Source: Anarhynchus alexandrinus (taxonomy: Eukaryota; Chordata; Aves; Charadriiformes; Charadriidae). Taken from it: 64,000 bases of DNA. Location: contig VUYV01000045.1 of the NCBI GenBank assembly GCA_008711295.1, forward strand, positions 3,018,665 to 3,082,664. The letters are read 5' to 3'. The translations under genes and the position numbers were made by a program. Below the pieces are notes generated by a model. That model made no database searches and was not told the DNA's origin. It was given only the letters and a program-made list of their open reading frames with translations. Positions 21,891-32,805 of this stretch are shown here, piece by piece (within the stretch, counting starts at the first letter, position 1; each line of letters opens with the position of its first letter).

Positions 21891-24800
21891 TGTGTGTGTG
21901 TTAATATAGAACTATATATAACGCTTGGAGTGGAAAAAATCTGGAGCTAACTGTATGTACTTATGGCTTGTGACCTAGTTGGGATTGGTAATACCTTTTT
22001 GTGGGTGCACTCATGTCTCCGGTGACCATAATGTCACTTCCTCAGCTAGTGCTCTCTCCAGCAATTAAATATATCTAACCTTTAATTTTATTTTTGCTCA
22101 TACAGCCAAGTAACTGAGAAAGTGTATTCAGATCTACTTGCATATTTATTAGGTTTAGGAAGACTTTTCTTTAAAATTTAAAATGGACGTGGGATTTCTT
22201 GCACTTATTCTCCCCCCCTCTTCTGTCACTAGTTTTCAGGACTTTCTGCATTTCCCCCTTCTACTCCAGTGCTTCTCTGCAGGGAGCCTTCCTGCAGAGC
22301 TCCCCTCATTCCATTCGAGGCTGCTCTCTGCTTCTTGCCTGACAGACACTATTTTTAGTACATCCTTTTCTGTCCATCTAACCCTGTGTTTGTGTAAGAG
22401 CTGTACAAAGTAGGTAAGGAAATTTTTTTCGAGTTCCAGATGGCAGCCATGCACAGTGAGTGAAGGTGTTTACTTGTCTAGGAAGCTGAGAACCTCATTG
22501 CCAGACAAAATAGAAGTAACTGGTAGTCTGGGTGGGGCTTTTCTTTTTTTAACTTACTGTTTTCTGGGTTTATGAATGGATTTTCTCTTCCTTGTTGAGC
22601 CATAGCATTGGCTACTGAGGAGGTCTTAGGGCTGTGAGACATCCTCTGGTGAATCTAGCCTGAGAACTTTAAGATACTATTTTTCCTCACTATCTGCCTT
22701 GCTATCCTGCCAAGGGATACTGTTTCGGTAGCAGAAATGGCAGATTGAGAACTGTGCACGTGTGTCTCATGCTGCAGTGTTAAAGCTGTTGTGTTGGTGC
22801 AAAACAACCCTACATGGACAGTTTTAAGTTCAGAGGCTGGACTGTGGATGGAAGTAGCTAAAGTGTGGTCATGATCTGAGAGCAAGTAGGAAAAGCAGCT
22901 GGAATCAATGACATGTTGTATGGCCACAGGTAGGTTTGCTAGAAGACATCTATAAGAACCCCGAAATTCTGCTGCGCTAGACATTACTTTTAACTTGTTG
23001 GGAAGCACTGTTGCGAGGAGACTAGAGCTTCTGCATGCCTAAGGGAAAATGGTCTCCTCTGTATGGAGCATCCAAGTTGGGGAAAACAAATATAAAGACA
23101 GGAAGATAATTCCTGAGTAATTCTGGAAGAAGTTTGAAATTAGGAAGGTGCATTACAGGAGAAGGCTGAGCATGCACGTGTGATGGGGACAGATGACACG
23201 CCTTCAGTTGACTTCAGAGCAATCAGGGTATAACTTGTATGTCAGTAGTTGGTGGTGACAAAGGCAACTTGAAGGGCAGCAGTTCTGAGCTGTATAGGCA
23301 TGTGAACTTGTCAGATTTCTTTGGCCATCAGGTGTGATAAATGTGTGTAATTGCTTTTTGATGTTGCCTTAACCTTTGTGAGCACTCATAGTGGCAACTG
23401 AAGAGGTTAGTTGTGTATACTTCATTTAAAAACAGGTTTCGTTTCTTTGCTGTGTTCATTGTGATTTGTTCTTTCAGTAGTCATTTAGGTTTATCTATCT
23501 ACAAAATAATAACTGGAGAACTGCTGACTCACTGACCTTGCAGTTTTCAGGTTATGTTAAAGAGGACCCAGAAGAAAACTGGAGAACAGGCATAGGTCCT
23601 CCTCCATCCTACAGAGGCACTTGCTTGTATAATTATTTCTGTATGTTCTAGTGGAGTAGTAGTTGATTTTTGGTGGGACATATCTTTGATTTTTCTCTTT
23701 CCCCTTTTCAATTCCTTACTTCCTGTTTTGAGTGGGAAATTATCTTTCTGATGTCTCCCTGCAGCTGAAATCAGACAGTGTGCAAAGCCTTTAAGACAAG
23801 GAAAATTGCTGTTTTTGTTAAATCTCTGCCAGTATATGCTTCTTCATTCACTGGATTTTCCTTCATCATAGGCTTATATTGAACTTGGCTCTTTGTTTTT
23901 GCTTATTCCTTGTTGTGTTTGTGCAACTGACTTTTTTATATAAATTTCATTAAAGTACAGACAGTTGACTTCCTATTTCAAAAAAATAGGAAGTATGTTT
24001 GCCAATCACCTCTCAGATTTTAATATTCATTTAAGTCAGAATTTAATGGTGTACATTAAGACTGTTTTAAAGGTTGTCTGTGTCTTTCTTAAATGGATAT
24101 TTAAAACACATGTAATGAGAATTGTGTTTTGATACTCACGCTTTTGTCGTGTAAAAATGTTGGCTGAGGAGTCCTTGTACATGTTCATACAAATGATGGC
24201 ATTATCTAGGAATGGATTATCTTTTCCCCAGTTGCGTCCTCATGCCAGCTGTGTCATTGTATTATAGTGAATACTTGTGATTATCTCTAGCGATAAATTT
24301 GTAACTTGGTGCCTGACCTAGAGCTGAGAGCTCCATGCCCATCTTTCTTGGAATGTCGGTAGCTGATTGTCAGCTGTCTTTATTATGAGGTTTCAAGGCT
24401 TTGGTATTAATAAAGAGGCTTTTTTTTTTTAATACAGAGACAGAAGCTTTGGCTGGAGATCAATGAATAAACAAAGAGTTATTGTATTCAGTAGCTCTAG
24501 GAGTTTGAGGGCAAGCCTGCTTGAAAGTGTTGAGTTCATGTTGTTTTGTTATAGGCGCGAATGATGTAGCATTAGTTGTTGGGATGCGCTGCGGCTTATA
24601 GTCCCTTTAAATTGCAGCATTTGCTGTTGTCAGCCAAACCAAGGCTTCTTTCAATTTTTTTGTTTAAACAAACAAAAAACACACTTTCACTTGAAGAGTA
24701 GTTATATCTCATGTGAATACTCTTGTCTTGTAGTGAATTGCTCTGTCTGCCTTGTAGAAGAGCTCTGTCGTCACATCTGAATCCCACTGTGACCCTTGTA

Positions 24801-26024
24801 AAGTGTCTTGTACTCCTCCCTGCCTCGAGACTTTAGTGGTAGGGTTCTTTGTGGCATCTTTAAACAGCTAAGTTATATTTTGAGACTGTGACTGTTGTTC
24901 ATATTCATAAATGTCTTTCAAATAAAGATTTTGGTATTAGAAGTGAATCATACATTGATAACATAATAGAGTTTGTATAATGCATACATAACATCAGTAA
25001 TGTCCCAAAAGGAAGAGCCGATATGTCCTGGTCAGAGTGCTGCTCGAGTTCCTCTAGTGTGCATCCTGCCTCAGATCTAAACAGAGGTGAGGTACCTAGG
25101 AAAACACTGGTTAAATGACAAGAGAAAACGGTAGTGGGTTTCTCTTTTTCTCTCATTTTAGAAAAGGTAAAATTGAATCTCCAGGTATTTCAGGGTGAGG
25201 TGATTTATTTGATTGTTTTGGCTAGGAGGAGAGCAGAAGTGGTGGTGATACTGAGGTTACAAGTGGGTGTAGAATATTAATTCTTCCACTTCTGCATATA
25301 TCAGGGATGCTGAATTTATGCATTCTTTTACACAAAACATTGAAAAAAGGAGCAGGTAGCAGAAAAAGGTTGTCAGTTACTATTTGTAGGCAATGTAGTT
25401 TTTTTTGCGTCCTACCTTAATGGTTGGACTGTCAATCTAAAGACTGGGAATGAAACCTTGGCCCTATTGAAATCATTAGCAAACCTTCCGTTGGGTGTTT
25501 TAATGCGCTCACGAGGCACATAATAGGCAAGACTCTTATGAAATGCTCTGTTCTTACAAAGCCTGATAGTACGTGTTCAAATGAATCTGATACTGACACA
25601 AGATAGGCACTATAATAAAAGGGTTATAAATTACAATATTACTGTGGACTGAAGCAAAGAACAAGGCTGAGGTATTTTGAGGAACTGCAGATCTATGCAA
25701 AGTTTAAATGAAATGCAGCAAGTTGAAGTGGAGGTGCAGAATCAGAAGCAAAAGGCAGAATTCATTCAGGCTTGCCTGGCAGAATATGGCAGTAAAAATA
25801 GCATGAGCAAACACTAGCTAAATTGGTGAAAAGGTAATGTGCATATTGGGAGTAAAATAGCACTAGAGAAAAACTGGACCCTTCTGTAAAGGAAGGGAAA
25901 AGAAATAAATGGATATTGATGACTGCAGTGACACTAAAATAACAGTTTAAAAGTAATTAAAACTTTGCAGTACAGCGTGTAATAAAATTAAGTAAGGGCA
26001 TGGAAGATGTGAAAATATACATAT
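21891..26024 (+). other. Intron 1 stretch without recognised gene
   Basis: A GT microsatellite begins at about 21888. The remainder is unique-looking intron with a T run near 24420 and the hairpin at 23968-23994. I see no gene. Confidence 0.5.
23968..23994. repeat. Perfect 11-bp inverted repeat with 5-nt loop
   Basis: ACTTCCTATTT at 23968-23978 pairs exactly with AAATAGGAAGT at 23984-23994 across CAAAA. The arms contain the ETS-type core TTCC/GGAA in both directions. Confidence 0.8.
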
Positions 26025-26180
26025 CATTGAAATTCCCACTGACTGGAAAAGGGGAAACATAATGCCCATTTTTTTAAAAAGGGGAAAGAGGAAGACCTGG
26101 GGAACTACAGGTTGGTCAGTCTCACCTCTGTCCCTGGCAAGATCATGGAGTAGATCATCCTGGAAACTCTGCTGAGGCAC

Positions 26181-26411
26181 ATGGAAAATAAGGAAGTGAT
26201 TGGTGACAGCCAGCATGGCTTCACCGAGGGCAAATCATGCCTGACAAATTTGGTGGCCTTCTACGATGGCGTTACAGTGTTGGTGGATAAGGGAAGAGCA
26301 TCTAACGTCGTCTGCTTGGACTTGTGGAAAGCGTTTGACACTGTCCTGCATGACACCATGTTTATAAATTGGAGAGACATGAATTTGACCACTGGACCAC
26401 TTGGTGGATAA
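26181..26411 (+). pseudogene. CR1 ORF2 fragment, reverse transcriptase N-terminal motifs
   Basis: Part of copy A. The frame holds [20 protein letters not shown] and a KAFDTVLHD segment (the FD-containing motif, with the first catalytic-type Asp) and ends at a stop in 26409-26411. An upstream in-frame stop at 26151 separates it from the preceding RT segment. The stretch after the KAFDTV segment appears shortened relative to the usual CR1 spacing before the WIRNWLD-like segment (about 26403-26432), which is in another frame. Non-functional. Confidence 0.85.
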
Positions 26412-26476
26412 GGAATTGGCTAGACAGTCACACTCAAAGAGTTGCGGTGAATGGGCCGATGTCCAAGTGGTGAACA

Positions 26477-26620
26477 GTGATGAGTGGTGTTCCCCAGGGG
26501 TCAGTACTGGGACCGGTGCTGTTTAACATCTTTGTTGGCGACATGGATGCTGGGATTCAGTGCACCCTCAGCACGTTTGCCAGAGACACAAAGCTCTGTG
26601 CAGCAGTCAATACGCTGGGG
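26477..26620 (+). pseudogene. CR1 ORF2 fragment with mutated catalytic box (FARD)
   Basis: Part of copy A, in a different frame from the preceding piece. It shows [20 protein letters not shown] and then Phe-Ala-Arg-Asp at 26576-26587, where active CR1-type reverse transcriptases have (F/Y)ADD. The first of the two catalytic aspartates is replaced by Arg (AGA, 26582-26584). Soon after, the frame diverges from the family and homology continues in another frame ([20 protein letters not shown], from about 26623). Confidence 0.85.
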
Positions 26621-26831
26621 GAAGGGATGCCATCCAGAGGGATCTGGACAGCCTTGAGACGTGGGCCCGTGCCCACCTCGTGCATTTCAATGAGGCCAAG
26701 TGCAAGGTCCTGCACATGGGTCAGGGCAATGCCAAGCACAAATACAGTCTGGGCAGAGAGCGGATTGAAAGCAGCCCTGAGGAGAAGGACTTGGGGGTGT
26801 TGGTGGATGAGAAGCTCAACATAACCTGGCA

Positions 26832-27374
26832 ATGTGCACTCAGCCCAGAAGGCCAGCTGTGTCCTGGGGCTGCATCAAAAGAAGCATGGGCAGCAGGTCG
26901 AGGGAGGTGATTCTGCCCCTCTACTCTGCTCTTGTGAGACCTCACCTGGAGTACTGCATCCAGCTCTGGAGCCTTCAACATAAGAAGGACATGGACCTGT
27001 TGGAGCGAGTCCAGAGGAGGGCCATGAAGATCATCAGAGGGCTGGAGCACCTCTTCTCTGAAGACAGGCTGAGACAGCTGGGGTTGTTCAGCCTGGAGAA
27101 GAGAAGGCTCTGGGGAGGCCTTATAGCAGCCTTCCAGTACTTAAAGGGGGCCTACAAGAAAGCTGGAGAGGGACTTTTTACAAGGGCATATAGTGACAGG
27201 AGGGGTAACGGTTTTAAACTGGAAGAGGGTAGATTTAGATTAGATATTAGGAACAAATTCTTTACTGTGAGGGTGGTGAGGCACTGGAACAGGTTGCCCA
27301 GAGCAGTTGTGGATGCCCCGTCCCTGGAGGTGTTCAAGGCCAGGCTGGATGGGGCTTTGAGCAACCTGGTCTAG
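26832..27374 (+). pseudogene. CR1 ORF2 C-terminal fragment of copy A (open 180 codons)
   Basis: The frame is open and contains the CR1 C-terminal signature, including [56 protein letters not shown], and DAPSLEVFKARLDGALSNLV before a TAG. It is cut off from the upstream RT frame by an extra G in the GTCCTGGGGCTGCATC segment (26859-26874), and the initiating Met is in a shifted, non-homologous leader. No independent function is expected. It differs at one residue (Gly for Ala) from the 171-codon fragment in copy B. Confidence 0.9.
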
Positions 27375-27458
27375 TGGGAAGTGTCCCTGCCCATGGCAGG
27401 GGGCTTGGAACTAGATGATCTTCATGGTCCCATCCAACCTAAACCACTGTATGATCCA

Positions 27459-28675
27459 TTCACGGTCATACATACACACTGGATTTTAGAAGAATATGAT
27501 GCAGTTACAGCAATGCTGTCATTTTTGGTAAATGTTAGAGAGCAGGTGTGGAGGGGTTGGTTGTTGATCCCTATGACATGAAGAGGTTGATACTTATCGT
27601 AATCATCTTGTCACCCAAAACTTGTCTCTGAAAACTGTTGGAACTGATGTTAAAGAAAATATTTGAGCTTAATAAATGTTAAAGGAACCTTCAGATAAGA
27701 TTATAATACATATTTCTCAACTAACAACTTCTAAATAACTTTTCAAAATGCTGTGGATGAAAGAAACTTGCTATAAAAATGAAACTTCATGTTTAAAAGT
27801 ATGCTAAAGCTGAAACCTACATGCGTTAAAGTTTGAAAAAGTTATAATTAAATTTTTGCCTCCACTGTATGGGACACATAGTACTGGGTGAGCCGCTGTT
27901 TTTTCTTTTTGTTAAGTGTATGGCTCCAGGTCTTTCTCACCATATGCTGTTCTGCAAACAAAAGTTGCTCTTTTGTTAGAGAGTTTTGTATGGTATTGAT
28001 CATGGTCATATTAAATTCTAAAATCACCTCACTGCTGAAGAGATGATGATGTTTTTCATTTTTACAGTTGGGAAACTGAGGCATTGCTGTAGGAAGTTTG
28101 AGTGCCCTATTTATGATGGCCGTAGGTTACATTTTCTGGAACATACAGCATCTGAAAACACCTTCAAAGCACATCTCTTACCAAATTCAAAAGTAGTTGC
28201 AGTTGTAGATACACAGCATTTTCTGCAATTTAAATCCCATGATTTTAAGTCAGGAAATGAGGGATGCATTAAATCAGTAAATTTTGAAATTCTTTTGTTT
28301 TGATGAAAAACTCGGGCAGATGCAGGGGCAGATTCCACTTCTGCCTGAGCAGCATACAGCCACGTTAATGGTAAGACCATCATCTGCTTCATTCACTACT
28401 CATATGATAAGTGAAGCCTTTTGTCCAATAGTGCATAGCAGCCCCTTCACTGCACTGCTGTCGACTGATCCCAAGAGCAGGCATGTCCGCTGCCTGTGAG
28501 GACAAAAGTGTGGCCGTGTATTTAAAGACTGATATAGTTATATCTGCAAAGGAGACATGTTTACTGTTGCAAGGGCAAACTTAATTCCAACAGCTCTTGA
28601 CTTCTGCAATGGCGATGTTTCTTAACCAGGCTCTTCCCCAGCTTTATGTGGGGTTTTTTTTTGGCCTTGCAGAAA
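27459..28675 (+). other. Spacer between the inverted CR1 copies
   Basis: About 1.2 kb of unique-looking AT-rich intron. It would be the loop if copies A and B paired. It contains one short MIR-like piece near 28055 and no recognised exon. Confidence 0.7.
28055..28105 (-). repeat. Possible MIR SINE fragment
   Basis: TTTTTACAGTTGGGAAACTG followed by AGGCA matches the reverse-oriented MIR core (TTTTACAGATGAGGAAACTG then AGGCA). Only about 30 bp are convincing. Confidence 0.45.
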
Positions 28676-29420
28676 TACAGAATCATAGAATGGTTAAAGT
28701 TGGAAGGGACCTTAAAGATCATCTAGTTCCAAGCCCCCTGCCATGGGCAGGGACACTTCCCACTAGACCAGGTTGCTCAAAGCCCCATCCAGCCTGGCCT
28801 TGAACACCTCCAGGGACGGGGCATCCACAACTGCTCTGGGCAACCTGTTCCAGTGCCTCACCACCCTCACAGTAAAGAATTTGTTCCTAATATCTAATCT
28901 AAATCTACCCTCTTCCAGTTTAAAACCGTTACCCCTCCTGTCACTGTATGCCCTTGTAAAAAGTCCCTCTCCAGCTTTCTTGTAGGCCCCCTTTAAGTAC
29001 TGGAAGGCTGCTATAAGGCCTCCCCAGAGCCTTCTCTTCTCCAAGCTGAACAACCCCAGCTGCCTCAGCCTGTCTTCAGAGAAGAGGTGCTCCAGCCCTC
29101 TGATGATCTTCATGGCCCTCCTCTGGACTCGCTCCAACAGGTCCATGTCCTTCTTATGTTGAAGGCTCCAGAGCTGGATGCAGTACTCCAGGTGAGGTCT
29201 CACAAGAGCAGAGTAGAGGGGCAGAATCACCTCCCTCGACCTGCTGGCCATGCTTCTTTTGATGCAGCCCCAGGACACAGCTGGCCTTCTGGGCTGAGTG
29301 CACGTTGCCAGGTTATGTTGAGCTTCTCATCCACCAACACCCCCAAGTCCTTCTCCTCAGGGCTGCTTTCAATCCACTCTCTGCCCAGACTATATTTGTG
29401 CTTGGCATTGCCCTGACCCA
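28676..29420 (-). mobile_element. CR1 LINE copy B (5'-truncated, young)
   Basis: Reverse-oriented CR1 of about 745 bp. On the - strand it starts abruptly at TGGGTCAGGGCAATGCC (29420), where homology to copy A begins, and ends with the diagnostic CR1 3' terminus ATTCTATGATTCTGTA near 28676. The 5' truncation and octamer-like tail, without an obvious target-site duplication, are typical of CR1. Over the ~700-bp body it differs from copy A at about seven positions, mostly transitions. It is antisense to ARID1B. Confidence 0.95.
28763..29278 (-). pseudogene. CR1 ORF2 C-terminal fragment of copy B (open 171 codons)
   Basis: Same C-terminal ORF2 segment as in copy A, ending DAPSLEVFKARLDGALSNLV then TAG. 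It carries the same extra G (minus strand of 29251-29256) that separates it from the upstream frame ending in [16 protein letters not shown]. There is no RT catalytic region in this copy, so it cannot be autonomous. Confidence 0.9.
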
Positions 29421-29918
29421 AGCTGACAGCCACTAAGTCACTGGTAGGTGTTTTAACCTTTAGCTGCACTGCACAGATGACTGAGATCTAATCTGAAGGG
29501 AGTCAAGAATAGCGGTGGTTAATTGCCACTCTCTGTAGCGACTGGCCACTGCATGGGATGAGATGTGCTTCCTCGCTGGGTCTGTCTGCTTCAGTCCTAA
29601 AGGTGATCACAGTAATCTTCTGTACTGTTTGTTCTTTTCCCGAGACCTCGGAGGGAACAGGCAGCACCAACAGCTAGGGTGGGTCTCTCTGCATCTTCCC
29701 AGTAATCTGCCTGGGGATATTTACCGATCTCTCAGTCTAGCCATCTCATGTTCATTATCTCCAGTCCTTGATCCTGATGCCTCAGTCGCAGCATCCACAG
29801 TACGTTCTAAGTATGCCCAGGTCCCTTGTTACCCATACCCCGTGACCACAGCCCCCTCAGTTTCAGTATTGTGTGGGTCACCAACAGACTGGAGTTACAG
29901 CCGTATTTCAGGCTCTTT

Positions 29919-29947
29919 ATCTCTCCACCTTTCATAAGTGGAGAGAT
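29919..29947. repeat. Perfect 10-bp inverted repeat with 9-nt loop
   Basis: ATCTCTCCAC at 29919-29928 pairs with GTGGAGAGAT at 29938-29947. It lies in the C-rich segment next to CR1 copy B; no function is implied. Confidence 0.75.
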
Positions 29948-32368
29948 GTCACCTGAGGGAAAGAGGAGCAGCTCTCTGAGAGAAGACAAGAAGTGAAGAG
30001 ACAGCAGGCTGGTAAGATGAAGGGAAGGAAGGATGAAGTGGTGGTGAGGCCCACTCTCCTAACACACACGCACACACAAAAACCAACCCTCTGTGGCTTG
30101 GCGGTCACTAGTCCAGAGAACAGAGCCTCTTCAGCCTCTATTGATGTCACCTCCTGACCTTGTTTCTTCCTCTTCCCTTCAACTCTTCCTGCCCCACTTC
30201 TGTCTCCGCTGCTTTTCTTAACCCATTGTCCCTCTTTCTTTGTCTGGCAAATTCGAATCCGCCTCTGTACACCTTGTAACTCCTCTGGTAAAGTCTCGCC
30301 GTGCTGCTCATGCATTCCTGTTTCTTCCTGCCGTGCTCCTCATGGTCTGGTGACATTCAGGTGCTCTCTTGACAGGGGCGCACACCCCGCCTTTCCCGAA
30401 GGTCCAATGTCACCCTGGCAAATTAAAATTCTCTGCCCCAAAGCGTGGTATTGAAGAGGTATTTTTAAGTGTTTTATGTAAGAACATAAGCGATGTATTT
30501 TTCTCTGACCTCATTCTAAGACATAGCTGAACTGTTTCTGCTGAATTTTCCAGAGAATTTCAGCCTCAGGCATACATATGGCCTCGAAAATTTCAGCCTA
30601 AATGCTTGAAGTTTGGCAAAGTTTCTGTGCACCTGAAAATAGTCTTGATAATGGAAAGTGTCAGACTGTTTCAGCTGTGTAGATATTTGCATTGTTTATG
30701 ACTTTATTTAAGTATTAGATGCGGAAAAGAAAATATTACACTCAAAATTAATTAACATTGTTACTGGAGTTGAGACCTGGAAATAATACACTGAAACAGA
30801 AGATGGTGGCAATGAACTGTTGAAGCTGTTGGGCTTCATGAGAATTCCGTGAAGGAAACTCAAGACTTGCTTTGAACAAGGGCTTATATTTGAGAAGATG
30901 AGTATGACAGGTGATGCACAGGATGAACATAAAAGTACAGAAATAAACATAGATAAAATGTCTTGGTCTGTAGGAGGAAATTTAAGTTGTCCCCTGGGAC
31001 ACTGTAAGAAGGAATCTTTAGTTCATCTGCTGAACCTTTGTGTTTGTGTTGGTTTTAGTTAAAAGTGTGGTGAGAGTGCATGATGGCCTGAAAAAAAAAA
31101 AAAGTGTTGTTATGGGTCAGGTGGCCTGAGGTGGTTGGGGAACCATTGATTTTGAGAAGTATGAAATATAAATAGTAAATTACCCAGGGACATTTAGTGG
31201 TGAAAAATAGAATCTTCTAATCTGGCCACAAAGAAGCCAAATAATAAAGGGAAATTTGCTGAGTAATACTCACCCAAAATTAGAAGTGAATGTGCAATTC
31301 CCTATGGTGGCAAAAAAGGGCAGTCCTCTTCTGAAGAGAATGGAGGCGTCATGCGAGGAGGGGGAGGTTATTGTTTGCACCTCCTCAGGTGTAGTGTGTC
31401 CACATTTGGAATACTTTATTTGGCTTTGGTGACGTTCCCGGCAAATCGGTATTGGTAAGGGTGGGGAGAGCCAGTGAAAACAGCGAGGAGGTTTGAGTTA
31501 CTTACTTGCAGGAAAGATATAGGAAGAACAACATGTAATAGTTCATTAAACGGTGACTTTGGATAGCACGTGCCTTGTGCCTATAGGGAAAAAAAGCCGT
31601 AGTGTGCTAGAAGTACAAACAGCAATAATGAGAATAAATGAGAGGTATGTGTAATTTATTGTCATAATAACTATTACATCAGAATATAATAGCCAAAAAG
31701 GACTTGTAGAAGCCATGTTACATCGGAGGCTTTAAAATGAAACTGGTCAACAATACATGGTAGGAAAACGTGTACAAAATGTGCTACAGAAAGGAATCCT
31801 GCTCTTGGCTGGAGGGTGGACTGGCTGGCTGGCTGAATAGGTCTTTTTCCCTGGGAGGAGGAAGGGGGGATATGTCTCTTTCATGAAGACAAGATTGCGG
31901 TAGGCTTTTTAAAAGCTTTTTTCCCTCCCTTTCTTCCGTGAATACAACCGGCACTCAGGAATTAAAAAATGGATGTCATATTAACAATATAGTGCTGCGC
32001 TTGACAAAGTATGATATTTTTTCTGGTTCAGTTAGTCCTCAGTAATAAAACATGAGAGTAATACCACACAATGGTTGACACCCGTCCTGAAACTGTTACG
32101 GTGCTTGGTAAGAGCTGCCAAAAAGTCTAAAAATAAAACTTCCCTCCCTTGCCTTCCCTCCCCCTCCATCAGTGATTGCAGTTTGGATTTTCTGAGGTCT
32201 ATTAAGGAGGCAAATAAACTTTCATGTAAGATCTGGGTTATGACTTACCTTATGATCTGGAAACTTATTAATGCACACGATAGCAATATGAAAGCGCTGA
32301 AATACAGCGTTCTGTATGCATTGCACTTCTTGGAAACTTTCTTTTCTTTTCACTTTCCCTTTTTTTCA

Positions 32369-32425
32369 GGGTAAGAAAACAGACGTTTTCTCAAGGTTAA
32401 ATGGCTTGCCCACTACTTGTCTCTC
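32369..32425 (-). repeat. Very faint MIR-like fragment
   Basis: AAGAAAACAGACG and CAAGGTTAAATGGCTTGCCC resemble the MIR core in reverse (GAGGAAACTGAGG and GAGGTTAAGTGACTTGCCC). The match is short and may be chance. Confidence 0.3.
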
Positions 32426-32770
32426 TCTTGATAGACACGGTTTTATTTATGTTCACACATTAAAGTCAGTGATGCTAATCAGTTTACAACAGTATACTTA
32501 ATTATTTTTTCAGCTGAAATTTATTGAGCAGTTATACTTGCTTTTTCTGTAGGTAAGAGACATCCTTACGTATGAGTACAAAATTACTACTTTTTTTTTT
32601 TAAATGCAATGGAAGTCCCAAACTCACTGTTCAAAATATCATCTAATTAATATGTATGGTACTTTGTGTGTTTGTATGTCAAGTCAATATTTGATGTATA
32701 AAGCATTGAGAAAACGCACGTATAGTTTGCCTGCGGTGAGCGTGATTATTCTGACCTTTTCCTTTCCATA

Positions 32771-32805
32771 TCTTAACGTATTTCTTTGCTTGTGTTTAAC
32801 AACAG
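32771..32805 (+). other. ARID1B: 3' splice site of ARID1B intron 1 (branch point, pyrimidine tract, AG)
   Basis: A candidate branch-point motif TCTTAAC lies at 32771-32777, with its branch A at 32776, about 30 nt before the acceptor AG (32804-32805). The sequence between is mostly T and C, with a second possible branch motif (TTTAAC) at 32795-32800. A further pyrimidine-rich stretch lies upstream at about 32750-32770. The spacing is typical of a constitutive vertebrate acceptor. Confidence 0.8.

Larger units (their letters stand above)
26025..27458 (+). mobile_element. CR1 LINE copy A (5'-truncated, defective)
   Basis: This is the 3' part of a CR1 non-LTR retrotransposon, covering reverse-transcriptase motifs through the ORF2 C-terminus and the short 3' UTR. 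In order, translation shows the finger segment (NYRLVSLTSVPGKI-like, about 26104-26145), an in-frame stop at 26151, [16 protein letters not shown], a KAFDTV segment, [16 protein letters not shown], the catalytic box, then the long C-terminal domain. Continuity needs at least three frame changes. The tail at 27410-27458 resembles the CR1 3' end but lacks clean copies of the terminal ATTCTATG-type octamer. It is inserted in sense with ARID1B. It is near-identical to copy B over ~700 bp. Confidence 0.95.
1..32805 (+). other. ARID1B: ARID1B intron 1, 3' part (runs in from the left; upstream end may include promoter island)
   Basis: Assigned as intron because it directly precedes the acceptor of ARID1B exon 2 and shows no other coding exon that I can recognise. 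The exon 1 donor, expected after a Gly-Arg-Ser-Gln-type ending, is not visible in the GC-rich first 600 bases, so exon 1 is probably to the left. Open reading frames here are short, in all frames, and show no domain or splice support, apart from the CR1 retrotransposon pieces near 26-29 kb. I cannot exclude an alternative first exon within either CpG island. Confidence 0.75.
29421..32805 (+). other. Intron 1 stretch between CR1 copy B and exon 2
   Basis: 29440-30440 is unusually C- and CT-rich on the + strand compared with surrounding T-rich intron, with a short CA-repeat near 30062-30077; I do not recognise it. 30441-32805 is ordinary AT-rich intron with an A run at 31091-31103 and a faint MIR-like piece near 32370, ending at the exon 2 acceptor. 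No other exon seen. Confidence 0.5.

Noticed and set aside
26721..27050. Minus-strand open frames over CR1 copy A, and matching + strand frames over copy B
   Set aside because: Antisense shadows of the CR1 ORF2; their mutual similarity simply reflects the inverted repeat.
26832..27374. 180-codon frame as a host gene
   Set aside because: It is the C-terminal ORF2 fragment of a CR1 retrotransposon and is repeated almost exactly on the other strand at 28763-29278.
29563..29937. 124-codon + strand frame in the C-rich segment
   Set aside because: No recognisable domain, no splice context, composition-driven.
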